A stretch of 64,000 nucleotides of DNA from Anodontia alba (lineage: Eukaryota; Mollusca; Bivalvia; Lucinida; Lucinidae). Both the position numbers and the translations under genes were made by a program. Shown here one piece after another: positions 40,985 through 52,511 of this stretch. The DNA lies in assembly GCA_964016985.1 (NCBI GenBank), contig OZ024826.1, forward strand, positions 68,168,768 to 68,232,767. Reading direction: 5' to 3'. The notes beneath the pieces were generated by a model that saw only the letters and a program-made list of their open reading frames with translations, was not told the DNA's origin and made no database searches. Within the stretch, counting starts at the first letter, position 1, and every line of letters starts with the position of its first letter.

Positions 40985-42774
40985 CAAGAGCTGTCGTAGG
41001 ACAGCGAGCTCGCCTGCTGGGTACATTTTATATTGTAACATTTTTATCATTAAGCCATATAATATAGGTCACACTGACCTAGATGTATTTGTATGTAAAT
41101 CATTTTGTCATATAGATATAATAATCCAGGTATGACAATTCTCCATGAAATAGTAATAAAAATAAAAGGCAAAATCACTGAAGCATGAAATATAGGTCAC
41201 AATGACCTAAATATAGTAAGTGGTCATTCATTGGGTCACATGGAACTAATATCCAAGGTGTGACATTTATCCAACAAATAGTATTCAAGATATAAGGCAA
41301 AATCACTGAACCATGAAATATAGGTCACACCAACAGAGATATATTTTGACGTCAATAATCGGGTCACAAGGAACTAATATCCCAGGTGTGACATTTATCC
41401 AAACAAATAGTATTCAAGATATAAGGCAAAATCACTGAACCATGAAATATAGGTCACAATGACCTAGATATAGTAAGTGGTCATTCATTGGGTCACATGG
41501 AAGTAATATCCCAGGTGTGACATTTATCCAACAAATAGTATTCAAGATATAAGGCAAAATCACTGAACCATGAAATATAGGTCACACCAACAGAGATATA
41601 TTTTGACATCAATAATCGGGTCACAAGGAACTAATATCCCAGGTGTGACATTTATCCAACAAATAGTATTCAAGATATAAGGCAAAATCACTGAACCATG
41701 AAATATAGGTCACACCAACAGAGATATATTTTGACGTCAATAATCGGGTCACAAGGAACTAATATCCCAGGTGTGACATTTATCCAACAAATAGTATTCA
41801 AGATATAAGGCAAAATCACTGAACCATGAAATATAGGTCACAATGACCTAGATATAGTAAGTGGTCATTCATTGGGTCACATGGAAGTAATATCCTAGGT
41901 GTGACATTTATCCAACAAATAGTATTCAAGATATAAGGCAAAATCACTGAACCATGAAATATAGGTCACACCAACAGAGATATATTTTGACGTCAATAAT
42001 CGGGTCACAAGGAACTAATATCCCAGGTGTGACATTTAATCAACAAATAGTATTCAAGATATAAGGCAAAATCACTGAACCATGAAATATAGGTCACAAT
42101 GACCTAGATATAGTAAGTGGTCATTCATTGGGTCACATGGAAGTAATATCCTAGGTGTGACATTTATCCAACAAATAGTATTCAAGATATAAGGCAAAAT
42201 CACTGGACCGTGAAATCTAGGTGACCTGGACCGTAAAATGTAGGTCACCATGACCTTCACTCTCTTACACTTAAACCGATGTCACATAGTTAGCTGATGT
42301 ATAACCAGTTGTGTCTATAACCTGTAGGCATACAAGATTTTACAAATGTGTCCTAGATTTTTACCCCTAGCCCCACTCCAAGGCCCACCCTGAGGTATGA
42401 ACCCAGGGGTATGTTCTTTTGGAATCTCAGAAGACTCCTCCAGGTACCCAAATTCTAAATATGAATGCTCTATGAGGAGTGAAAGTCAAGATATAAGAAT
42501 TTGAAAAACTTTAACACAGTATTACAAAGGTGTCCTAGATTCTGACCCCTAGCCCCACCCAGGGGCATGAACCCAGGGGTTTATTCTCTTGGAATCTCAG
42601 AAGACCCTCCAAGGTACCTAAGTTCCAAATTTGATGCCTCTGTGAGGAGTGACTGTTGAGATATAAGCATTTGAAAAACTTTAACGCAGTGTGACGGGAA
42701 CGGGAACGCAAACGCAAACGCAAACGACCGGGGTGACTACAATAGCTCTCCTTGTACTTCGTACAGGCGAGCTA
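40985..42774 (+). mobile_element. Helitron-like element family F3, full length
   Basis: The head is CAAGAGCTGTCGTAGGACAG, palindrome GCTGTC/GACAGC, followed by GAGCTCGCCTG. Nine or more ~128-bp units follow, in which a type with AGGTCACAATGACCT and a type with AGGTCACACCAACAG alternate or run in pairs. Two ~250-bp units about 42255-42690 follow, then (ACGCAA)n and the hairpin TAGCTCTCC[T]TGTAC, TTC, GTACAGGCGAGCTA (42743-42774). CAGGCGAGCT is the complement of the 5' AGCTCGCCTG. DIRS-2 begins right after it. Confidence 0.85.
41066..42256. promoter_or_regulatory. Six consensus ERE-type palindromes (AGGTCAnnnTGACCT)
   Basis: Perfect AGGTCA-nnn-TGACCT sites are at 41066-41080 (spacer CAC), 41194-41208, 41451-41465, 41835-41849 and 42091-42105 (spacer CAA), and 42242-42256 (spacer CCA). 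This is the consensus oestrogen-response-element arrangement (established knowledge). They are part of the F3 tandem unit. Whether any nuclear receptor binds here is not shown. Confidence 0.6.
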
Positions 42775-43337
42775 AAAATGAAGTTTTTAAAAGTAAAACA
42801 TATTTTAACTAGCAATATTAAACCTACAGATAATGTGCTATTCTATTCTGTATTTCAAACCTTCCACAAAAAAAAAAAAATAACAGTCCAGTCGTCTTAA
42901 AGAGTCTTATCTTAATCCAGAAGGTCCCTTCAAGCAGTTACCTGTGTGACGTCACTCTTCCCACTCTTTTGATCACTGTCGGTTTCTTTGAAGGATAAAA
43001 CAATATAACTGAGCTATGCGGGAGGAAAGTGGAATTCTCTTATCTACAGGTTAAGTATTGCTAGTTAAAATATATTTTACTTTTAAAAACTTCATTTTAA
43101 CTGCACAATACATTAACCTATAGATAATGTGCTAGAATTTGCAGATTAGGAGGGAGGAGCTCTCCTACTTCTAACACAAATAATATATATTGAATCCCTA
43201 ACTTCTGGATTAAGGCTCAGGAAACTCTTAGGAATATGATACATTCATGATATACAATCCTAAGAATGATCTAAATTCCTAACATATATGTAAGATATTA
43301 ATTACCTTCATATATGTGACGTAGGCTTTGGAGGCTG

Positions 43338-44130
43338 TCAGTCTTCTCTAGGTGACAAAGGCTCTATTTTCCTGTTGAGACATGTCTCTGAGGTAGAATT
43401 TAGCAAAAGTAGAGAATTGATTCCATACTGCTGCTTTGAGTATTTCATTGAGCGGAACTTATCAAAGAATGCCCAAGAAGAAGATAGCGCACTAATTTCA
43501 TGAGCTTTGATATTTAGGAAAGAAATGTCTCTACGGGTGAGTTTCCTATAGGCAAGCTTAATAGTATAAGATACCCATCTCGAGAGCGAAGCCTTAGAGA
43601 TGTCTTGTTTGCCTTTAATTGGTGGAAATAATCTAGTTCTATTCTGACGATAAGAAGTAATCATCTTTAGGTAGAATTTTAATACTCTTATAGGGCATAA
43701 AAGTCTATCCAATTGTTCCCTTTTACATGTTCGAGCTAAACTAGGTATAACCTTAAATGATTTGCATCCATTGCCAAAGCATGAATTTTGCTGCACCTTT
43801 TAGCCTTGGCAGGAGCTAATAGAAAGGCTGTCTTAGTGGTAATGTGAAGTTTAGATGCCTTATGTAGTGGTTCACATGGAGCTTTCTAGAGGCAAACTAA
43901 AACCCAAGATAAATCCCATTTAGGGGAAAGAGATCTTTGTACTGGATGTTGCAACTCAAAAGATCTAATTAATTCTGACAAGACTGGGTTGGATCCGACT
44001 CTATTACCAGTCTTAAATTTAAGAGTATTTGATATCATGGATCTATAGCCCTTGATGGTCCTTATTTGATATTTTTTCTCAGAAAAAAGGTAAATAAGGA
44101 AGTCAGCTATTACTGTAAGAGAGGTCGAGA
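43338..44130 (-). pseudogene. DIRS-2 tyrosine recombinase, degenerate
   Basis: The open part 43338-43796 reads FKVIPSLARTCKREQLDRLL, KAHEISALSSSWAFF (the His-x-x-Arg box has lost its Arg: HEIS instead of HEVR) and LLLNSTSETCLN, where a frame change removes the FYLRDM Tyr box. Upstream to about 44130 the frame is broken, but nucleotide similarity to 19500-19920 continues. Non-functional. Confidence 0.85.
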
Positions 44131-44143
44131 CCGGTGTCCCAGT

Positions 44144-44416
44144 TTATCTTGTCCCCCCGGGTTCTTTTATCCCCGAGGACAAGATACCGTAGCTGCAGTA
44201 TCTTGTCCCCCCTCTTGTTTTGGCTTTTTTTGTTTGTCTATGCCAATTTTTCTGTTCTGTTACAAGCGTTTTCTTAACAGGCTAGACAATCTTTATTTTG
44301 TGGTTGTTCTATGGAAGATCACAATTTTTCTCTTTGTCAAGTTAAATATACATAGTTCTCTCAAGTACACACTGAAATGTTGCTGAATGGACAGTTGTAA
44401 TCTGGGGACAAGATAA
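44144..44416. mobile_element. 273-bp MITE with 13-bp TIRs (TTATCTTGTCCCC)
   Basis: TTATCTTGTCCCC at 44144-44156 and GGGGACAAGATAA at 44404-44416 are perfect inverted repeats. A further hairpin TATCTTGTCCCC...GAGGACAAGATA and a third TATCTTGTCCCCCC lie inside the left half. It sits where DIRS-2 has lost its RT core. The target duplication is unclear. No known superfamily is assigned. Confidence 0.7.
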
Positions 44417-44507
44417 CGTACCCACAGGTTTAATTCAAGAATCAGTCTTCTTATTTCTGAATAAAAGCTTTGGTGTGCACTTGTCTCATTTACCTCAATG
44501 AGGCATT

Positions 44508-44900
44508 CTAACAAGTACCCACAATATAGGTTTCTAAAGAGAAATAAAAATGACAGTCCAATTGTCGTACTGAACTGACTGTCTCCATCTTGAATGGTTG
44601 TTTCCTTATGTATTGATTTAGCAAAGAAAGATCTATTACTGGGCGTAACTTTCTGTTCTTTTTTGGAACAAGAAATAACCGGGAATAAAAACCGGGAGTT
44701 CCCGGATCTTGTACCCTTTCCACTGCCCGTTTCTGGAGAAGTTCCACAATCTCTTCTCGCAGTAACGGGGAGGAAGATTGACTCAGACTTATCAGAACTG
44801 ACGAAAGAAGGGGAGCTGACTTGAATGGTATCCTGAAACCGTCTCAAATGATAGAGAGGACCCATTTGTTGTTTGTTAATTCTCCCCATTGTTCCACAAA
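44508..44900 (-). pseudogene. DIRS-2 reverse transcriptase N-terminal fragment
   Basis: Two frames together cover the start of the RT (VGGRLAHFVEQWGELTNNKW, LLQKRAVERVQDPGTPGFYS, SRLFLVPKKNRKLRPVIDLS). The domain stops before motif A, where non-DIRS sequence begins at about 44570. Confidence 0.85.
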
Positions 44901-44949
44901 GTGGGCCAATCTTCCTCCCACTAGAATATCTACGTATGGCAAGATAGGC

Positions 44950-46246
44950 AGTGGAAAGGGTTGGCTTTCAGAACTTTGTTGTGGAAGAAGAGGCCTGTTT
45001 AGAGGAGGGGAATTGTCTCGTGTTACTATTCCTCTTAGTATAGTCCTTTCTAGTACCAGACGTAAAGGACTGGGTTTGAGTTTTAGACCTGTACGGTTGT
45101 GTCTGTTTAGGTCTAGCTGACTTACTCGGCAGTCTAGGTCTTTTAAACGGTCCGAAAGCCAAATAAGAAGACTTTTGTTGTTGTACATTTGTACATTAGT
45201 AATGGTTGAGGAAGATGCTATAAATCTCTGTTGTTGCCCTTCATAATTAGATTTAGCAACTTCTTTGATTTTATTATAAAACAAAGTATTTGCATTAATT
45301 GGAGCATTCCTAAGTTCGTAACCTGAATTCTCCAATAATAACTTTGATGTGGCTATTGCTGCGTCACGTCTACCCTGAAATAGCTCTGTGGCGAGAAAAG
45401 GGGACATTGCTGTTGAATGGATTTAGCCATAGCCTCCATGAGTCTAGACAGAGCTGTGACTGACATGGACCCTTGTTGGAGATATAAGTAGGTTGCTGAA
45501 GAGAACAAATCCGCATGCGAATTGATCGCTTCTAATTTGCCAGCTCTCTTTTCCCAGATTTCTAGATTTTTAACTGGGACGGAACATCTTCCCCTGCTAG
45601 AAATGTCCAATAGCCAAGCCTCAGCTTCTAGCTGGGGAAGATTCACCATGGGAAAATATTGGTTACGGCATTTATAGTACTTCGTCGGTGCTAAGGACGA
45701 AACTAAATGCTGAGGGCAGAGCCAGTCTTTACCACAATTTTCAGAGTCTATTTTGCTCTGTACAAATTTAGTGGCACCTTCCACTAATTTTGACTGTGGG
45801 AGCACTAATAATGGAGATGCTCGAGCTTCCATTAAGTGTTCAATTCCAGACAGTGGTTTTGCAGGAGTATTTTCCTCCGTCGGCTTAGGGACATAACTCC
45901 TGTGGAAGTAGTCTGAATACTTCATTAATAGCCCTGTCAAAGGACCAGGTCTCCGACTCCGAATCGGATCCTGTGTCCCTTGAAGATTGTTGCACCACAT
46001 TCTTAGAATGTATGATAGGTGTCTGCTCTACAGTCCTATCAGGTTGTGGCATTGTCGGAACCTCTGCATCCTGAGGAGATTGTCTAGATCTTTTATATCT
46101 ACCATAATCATGACTAGAAGAAGATGAAGAAGAAGACATGTCGAACGTCTTCTTCTTCTCTTGTGTGAATGTTTGGACCTCTTTGATCTTTTGCTCCTCC
46201 TTTGAGAAGCCAAAGAGGACGATCTGGAAGAGGAGGAAGAAGACAT
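44950..46246 (-). pseudogene. DIRS-2 Gag-like protein, frameshifted
   Basis: The pieces are 46246-46028 (SR-rich), 46139-45885 (SFDRAINEVFRLLPQELCP, ending at TAA), 46000-45353 (KPLSGIEHLMEARASPLLVL, DWLCPQHLVSSLAPTKYYK) and 45407-44950 (GYELRNAPINANTLFYNK and the basic tail). The TAA after ELCP requires a +1 shift to continue, at nearly the same place where DIRS-1 also needs +1. Confidence 0.85.
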
Positions 46247-46680
46247 TCTATGTCTTCTCCTCTTCTTTGTTCTGTGTTTTGTTTTAGATGATCTCTCCTA
46301 CTTCGCCTAGATTGAGATTTGTGCCTGTCTGTTGACTGCCAAGTGTTACTAGGAGGACCTATAATGACACTTGGTCTGACATCTACTAAAGTCTGGCTCT
46401 AGAGGTAATAAAACTCTCTTTGAAGCTGTAGGGTTCTGAGGCTCATTAGGAAATGACTGTTCAGAACCCCTATGTGATTGATTGGCTACCCGGTGTTCAT
46501 TGCCCATCGAATGCTGCATGATGACCAGTGCCTGGTAAGTTGACTGGTGCCCAGTGACCGTTGACTGGTTGACCTGTGACTAATGCCTGATGATTACATG
46601 CCCTGTGCCTGGTGACTGGTGCCCGGTAATCACTGAATGACCAGTGACTGGTTGACCGGTGCCTGGTTATCCAAGATCTT

Positions 46681-46889
46681 TCTTTGATCTTTTTTAACCC
46701 CACAACACCAAATTTTAACCCCACAAAGCAAAGTTTAACCCCACAATGACGGAATAAACCAGACATCAATACAAATGCAAACCTTGGAATGTACTTGGTG
46801 TCTGCCCTGACAGATGGAAAGATGGACAGATGGACGGAACCAACGAAAACTATATACCCCTTCAGCATACTTCGTTTGCCGGGGGTATA
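46681..46889 (+). mobile_element. 3' end of another Helitron-like family (TATACCCC hairpin)
   Basis: A TTTTAACCCCACAA-rich stretch is followed by GGAC/GACA words and a hairpin at 46853-46889: TATACCCC ... GCATAC, TTC loop, GTTTGC ... GGGGTATA. The architecture fits the other HLE 3' ends. The 5' head was not found; it probably truncated DIRS-2. Confidence 0.55.
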
Positions 46890-46904
46890 ATAATGTCCTT
46901 CATT

Positions 46905-47095
46905 CTTTACTAAAGCTTGGATGAGGGGATATTTTCATTGATCTATACTTTGTTGTTCTCTTTAATCTCCGGTCCATAAAAATAAAACCAGGTTTTATCA
47001 CCTGTGACAATTTCTCTTTCCCTCTGGAGACAATAAATGGGGGACCCATTGGGCACTAACCCTTTTGAGCCTAAGCCATTCCTTTAATACTGAAA
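46905..47095 (-). pseudogene. Short mariner transposase fragment
   Basis: Minus-strand translation gives KRVSAQWVPHLLS, then a deletion, then IVTGDKTWFYFYGPEIK. This is the mariner linker and first catalytic Asp block, of a lineage different from the copy at 13290 (FYFYGPE versus MHYFKPV). Stops follow. It ends next to the F2 head at 47101. Confidence 0.8.
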
Positions 47096-47100
47096 AAAAA

Positions 47101-49316
47101 CAAGAGGACCATGATGGTCCTATATCGCTCACCTGAGCAAACAGCTTTGCATACTTACTGTTGAAGTTTCAGCCAAGTTCACTGCTCTAAGATTTTTGTA
47201 TAGATTTTATAGCCCTGCTCCCCAGCGGGCATGTTTTTTTTCATGCATCATGATGGCTTGAACTGAATCTTGAAAGAGGATCACCAAAGGAAAAATTCTG
47301 CTAAGTTATATTGAAATCGGTCCGGTGGTTTCTGACAAAAAGATTTTTAAAATGTTTTATATAGCTATATAGGGAAAATAAGCCCCATCCCCTAACGGCT
47401 ATGTTTTTTGACAAATCATGACAGCTTGAACAAACTTGGTAGAGGGTCACCATAGGAACATTCATGCCAAGTTACATTGAAATCGGTTCTGTGGTTTCTG
47501 ACAAGAAGATTTTTAAAGTTTTCTATTTAGATATATAGAGAAAATAAGCTCCACCCTTAGCAGCCATGTTTTTTGACGAATCATGATTGCTTGAACAATC
47601 TTGGTAGAGGGTCACCAAAGCAACATTCCTGCCAAGTAATATTGAAATCAGTCAGGTGGTTTCTGACAAGAAGAATTTTAAAGTTTTCTATACAGATATA
47701 TATGAAAAATAAGCTGGCAGCCATGCTTTTTGACGTATCATGAGGGCGTGAACAATCTTGGTAGAAGGTCACCAAAGCAACATTCCTGCCAAGTTACACT
47801 GAACTCAATCCAACGGTTTCTTAAGAGAAGATTTTTAAAGTTTTCTATATAGATATATAGGGAAAATATGCCCCGCCCCCTAGCGGCCATGTTTTTTGAC
47901 AAATCATGACGGCTTGAACAATCTTGGTAGAGGGTCACCAAAGAAACTTTCCTGCCAAGTGATATTGAAATCGGTCCATTGGTTTCTGACAAGAAGATTT
48001 TTAAACTTTTCTATATAGATATATAGGGAAAATAAGCCCCACCCCCTGGCGGCCATGTTTTTTGACGAATCCAAATGGCTTGAACAATCTTGGTAGAGGG
48101 TCAACAAGGAAACATTTCTGCCAAGTTATAATGAAATCAGTTCAGTGGTTTCTGACAAGAAGATTTTTCTATATAAATATATAGGGAAATTAAGCCCCGC
48201 CCCCTGGCAGCAACGGTTTTTGATGAATCATGACGACTTGAACAATCTTGGTAGAGGGTTACAAAAGAAACATTCCTGCAATGTTATACTGAAATTGTCC
48301 AGTGGTTTCTGACAAGAAGATCATTAAAATTTTCTATATAGATTATATAGGGAAAATAAGCCCTGCCCCCTAGCGGCCATGTTTTTTGACAAATCATGAC
48401 GGCTTGAACAATCTTGGTAGAGGATCACCAAGGAAACATTTTTGCCAAGTAATATAGAAATCGGTCCAGTGGTTTCTGACATGAAGATTTTTAAAGTTTT
48501 CTTTATAGATATATCGGGAAAATAAGCCCCGCCCCCTGGCAGCCATGTTTTTTGACGAATCATGACGGCATGAACAATCTTGGGAGAAGGTTACAAAAGA
48601 AACATTCCTGCCATGTTATATTGAAATCGGTCCTGTGGTTTCTGACAAGATTTTTAAAGTTTTCTATATAGATATATAGGGAAAATTAGCCCTGCCCCCT
48701 GGCGGCCATGTTTTTTGACGAATCCAAATGGCTTGTACAATCTTGGTAGAGGATCACCAAAGGAACATTTCTGCAAAATTATATTGAAATCGGTCCAGTG
48801 GTTTCTGACAAGAAGATTTTTAAAGTTTTCTATATAGATATATATAGGGAAAATAAGCCCCGCCCCCTGGCGGCCATGTTTTTTAACTAATCCAAATGGC
48901 TTGAACAATCTTGGTAGAGGATCACCAAACGAACATTTCTGCAAAATTATACTGAAATCGGTCCAATGGTTTCTGACAAGAAGATTTTTAAAGTTTTCTA
49001 TATAGATATATAGGGAAAATAAGCCCCACCTGGCGGCCATGGTTTCTGACAAGAAGATTTTTTAAGTTTTTAGTTAAAAAATCTGTTTTTAGCTCCTGTG
49101 ACCTAGATATGCAATGGACCGGAACCATTTGAACAATTTTGAAAGAGGATCAACCAAGGATCATTCCTGTGAAGTTTGGTCAAAATCCAATCAGTGGTTA
49201 AGGAGATGTTGTTTAAAGATTGTGAACGGACGGACAGATGGACGGACGGACGGACGACGACGACAGACGGTGAGTGATCACAATTGCTCCCCTTGAGCCT
49301 TCGGCTCAGGTGAGCT
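47101..49316 (+). mobile_element. Helitron-like element family F2, copy 2, full length
   Basis: The head is identical to copy 1 (CAAGAGGACCATGATGGTCC), with TCGCTCACCTGAGC. About 11 ~166-bp units follow, then GTGACCTAGATATGCAATGG, (GGAC)n at about 49226-49262, and the hairpin GCTCCCC[T]TGAGCC, TTC, GGCTCAGGTGAGC (49286-49315). The 3' GCTCAGGTGAGC is the exact complement of the 5' GCTCACCTGAGC. Confidence 0.88.
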
Positions 49317-50088
49317 AAAAAGCTAACAAATTTAAGCTGATGTATTACACAACTCCTCAGTAGTATACCGAGCGTTTGCTCCTACTTGTATTTATACAGC
49401 AGCAACATTCCTTTCCTACATGAATACTGAACTAGTATTTATACAGTAGCAACATTCCTTTCCTACATGAATACTGAAGGCCTCCCAGAATGAGGGTCAT
49501 CTTGAATACAAACAGAATCACGCATCTGGTCACAGATTTATAAGTACAAACACTTTCCTCATAAACTTTACCCAAGACTGCTTTTATTCCACTGGCACTA
49601 TGTCCAAGTTTTCTGTGAACATCTTGAACAACATCACATTTTTAGCAATCTTTTACCACTGTAAATGACTAGGTTAGATTTTAGCATTATTTATTATGAT
49701 GTATAATGCATGAACATACATACAGGTTGAAAATGGACTGTTGCCACTACTTTTCAAGTGTCCAACATAAACAGGATTACCATTACTTACAGAGAAGACC
49801 AAACAAGTGACAAGCAGATATCAACTCTGCAATTAGAATTTTTTTACTTAGAATTTTGCAGTTTGCAGTCAAGTCATCATCATAAACACAATAAGGAATT
49901 ACGGTATATCTTCCCAAATTTAAAATGAACAATTCCATCCAAGTTATTCTCTCGTTTTTTTTTTTGTTTTTTTTTTGTTGTTTTTTTTTACCTTTTAGCA
50001 TTCACTTACTCATTTCTGCGCTTTGTGCTTTCACAAATTTCAACATCCTTCGGAGACGTTTTTATTCTGATTTTTATTCCAAATGGAA
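49317..50088. other. Unique stretch, no gene recognised
   Basis: Contains one ~45-bp tandem duplication (GCAACATTCCTTTCCTACAT at about 49400 and 49447) and a T-rich tract at 49955-49992. No coding or terminal-repeat structure was found. Confidence 0.4.
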
Positions 50089-51022
50089 CAAGAGTTGTCA
50101 GCAGACAGCATAGCTCGCCTGGAATTGGGGTGATACTGGAGTGTCAGGGTGCTCTTTAGGACCAGTCTGATCTGGGTCTGCACTGTTTGCTTAGGCCTAT
50201 CTGTCCCAATACTTAGAACCATTATGGTAAGAGGAAATGTTATGGCATTTTAGCTCTTGATAGGATTTCTTGTGCTATAGTTTGGTCATTTGTTATCATG
50301 AATTTGACATTATCAGGGATCAATTATAAAATTTCTAAGTCTGTGACCTTAACCTTGAGGTCATACGCATGGGTGGGGGTGATGATAAATAAAACTTTGG
50401 ACCTGTATCTATTATCATTCCAAATATGAACCAAATCTGTCATATGGCTTTGAAAATATGAGCTCTTAAAACACTTTAATATAAAATTTCCAAGTTCTTA
50501 ACTTTGACCTTGAGGCCATGGGCAAGGGCAGTGAGTATTGCTGAATAAAACTTTGGACTTTTATCTATCATCATGTCAGATATGAACAAAATCCATCGTA
50601 TTGTTTGGAAAATATGAGCTCTTAAAAACTTTAATATAAAACTTTTAAGTCTGTGACCTTGACTTTGAGGTCATAGGCATGGGCAGGGTATTGCTGTATA
50701 AAACTTTGGAACTGTATCTATCAACATACCAAATATGAACAAAATCCATCATATAGTTTGGAAAATACGAGCTCTTAAAAATCTTTAACATTAAAAATTT
50801 CTAAGTCCATGACCTTGACCTGACCTTGACCTTGAGGTAATGGGCTGGGGTATTGCTGAACAAAACTTTGGAACTATATCTATCATCATACCAAATATGA
50901 ACCAAATCTATCAAATGGTCTGGAAAATATAAGCTCTTAAAAAACTTTAACGTAAATGTGGATGCCGACTCCGACGCCGGGGGTAGTGCATAGCTCTTCC
51001 TGAACTTTGTCCAGATGAGCTA
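50089..51022 (+). mobile_element. Helitron-like element family F4, full length
   Basis: The head CAAGAGTTGTCAGCAGACAG has the palindrome TTGTC/GACAG(C), then TAGCTCGCCTGG. Four ~155-bp units contain GTGACCTTGAC, TTGAGGTCATAGGCATGGG and TACCAAATATGAACAAAATC. They end with GATGCCGACTCCGACGCCGG and the hairpin TAGCTC...CTG / CAG...TGAGCTA (50991-51022). Confidence 0.8.
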
Positions 51023-51191
51023 AAAATTGATATGTGATTGATACCTTATCATAAACCATTAAATTTTGTCGTTTCTATTCCTGTGCTTTCATTTTTAAAT
51101 ATTCACCACAAAATTAATTTTCTGGCCAAAAATGGGCCTGACCTGTGCAATTTCTGTAGTAAACTGGATTTTAGGAATTTTTTTATTAACT

Positions 51192-52511
51192 AGAAATGTG
51201 TCAAGATGACACGGATGCCCCCGCCCAGGGCCATCCTCATCCACACGCAGGCATTTTGCAAAAAATTAAGTTGAAACAATGTGACCCCTGAGGGACACAA
51301 GGTATGTGTCATTGAATACATATTATCAAAATGAAAAATAATATATATGGTTTAGAGGTGGGGATCTGAATAGTTTCTGAGATATTTGGCTTTTGATGAA
51401 ATGAAAGAGGCAGGGCAGGGTGGGGCATGATCCCAGGGGTCACAAGGTATGTGACACTGAATGCATCTCATCATAAGGAACAACAATACATAGGTTTAGG
51501 GGTTGGGCAGGGTGGCCACACATTTTTAGCAATCAAATTCCCTGATTTTTCCCTGATTTTTCCCTGATTTGATTTGATTTGATTTGATTTTCCCTGGTTA
51601 AAAACCTTAATATTATCGCAATGGCCCCTACTTTTAGAAGTCATATACTGATTCAAATGCTGTCAAGTGACATGTTTATACACAATGCTGTCACAATATT
51701 CTTAATTAAATGAAAATTTATCTAAAATATGATGTACATGTGCTAATTTACTTTCACGGTAGTCAAAATCAAAACTGGTAAAATATATGGCCTCCAACCT
51801 CCCCTTGTAGCCACACCTTCACCTCCAATTTATTAAAACAGTAGGGGTTTTTTGTTCTTTTTTTTGTTTTTGGTTACATGGTAGACTGTCTAGGGCCATT
51901 CTTAAAAATTGCCACATCTGAACAGCTATAAAATTTGAATATTTTGACCTTACAAAGATAAGATTTTTTGAAATTCCCTGATTTTTCCCTGATTTTCAGC
52001 AAAATTTCAAATTCCCTGATTTTTCCCTGCAGGGATTTTTTTTTCACCATTTTCCCTGTTTTCCAGAGTGCGTGGCCACCCTGTTCGGATCTGAACAGTT
52101 TCTGAGATATTACATATTTAATACTTTTACATTTTTTTTTGGCCCCAGCCAGTAGCCCCAACCCCGATCCAGAATCAGTGGCCTAAAACTTGCCTTTTCA
52201 TCAACAACTAAACAGCTTTCCTCTGTGTAATTATTGTGCTAAATTTTAACTCTTCAGCCTCACCAATGATACCATAGTGATATTTTTAGTCACATTTTTA
52301 TATGTTTTCTTAGTGACCTGTTATCCTAGCCCCACCCAGGGGCATGACCCTGGGGCAATGGTACCAAGCATTGAAAGGTCTTGCTCTAGGTAAGTATCAT
52401 ACCAAGTTTCAACTTTCTAGCCTAAAAGGTATGAAAGTTATAAGCTGCAAGAGAAACGCGGACGTAAATATGCTATATGCCCCACTCCTGCCTTTGGCAG
52501 GTGGGAGCATA
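51192..52511 (+). mobile_element. Helitron-like element family F5, with inserted TIR element
   Basis: The head AGAAATGTGTCAAGATGACA has the palindrome GTGTCA/TGACAC, then GGATGCCCCCGCC. The end is GGACGTAAATATG and the hairpin TATGCCCCAC[T]CCTGCC, TTT, GGCAGGTGGGAGCATA (52476-52511). Subterminal GATGCCCCCGCC pairs with the right arm with minor differences. A 576-bp element (51508-52083) is inserted in it. Confidence 0.75.
51508..52083. mobile_element. 576-bp non-autonomous DNA transposon with CAGGGTGGCCAC TIRs
   Basis: The 12-bp perfect TIRs are CAGGGTGGCCAC (51508-51519) and GTGGCCACCCTG (52072-52083). The interior carries CCCTGATTTTTCCCTGATTT repeats near both ends and a (GATTT)n run. CAGGG-type ends suggest hAT. 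The flanks GGTTGGG and TTCGGATC leave a target duplication of about 5 bp (TTGGG/TTCGG) or an eroded 8 bp; unresolved. Confidence 0.7.

Larger units (their letters stand above)
42776..46680 (-). mobile_element. Decayed DIRS retrotransposon (DIRS-2)
   Basis: It begins with the same terminal foldback as DIRS-1 (42776-43095) and carries diverged YR, a small RT piece and Gag in the same order. About 1.6 kb of RT-RNase H, corresponding to 19920-21555 of DIRS-1, is missing and replaced by ~430 bp that includes a MITE. The 5' (right) ITR is absent; sequence ends near 46680 in the Gag minisatellite. Multiple frameshifts. Confidence 0.88.
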
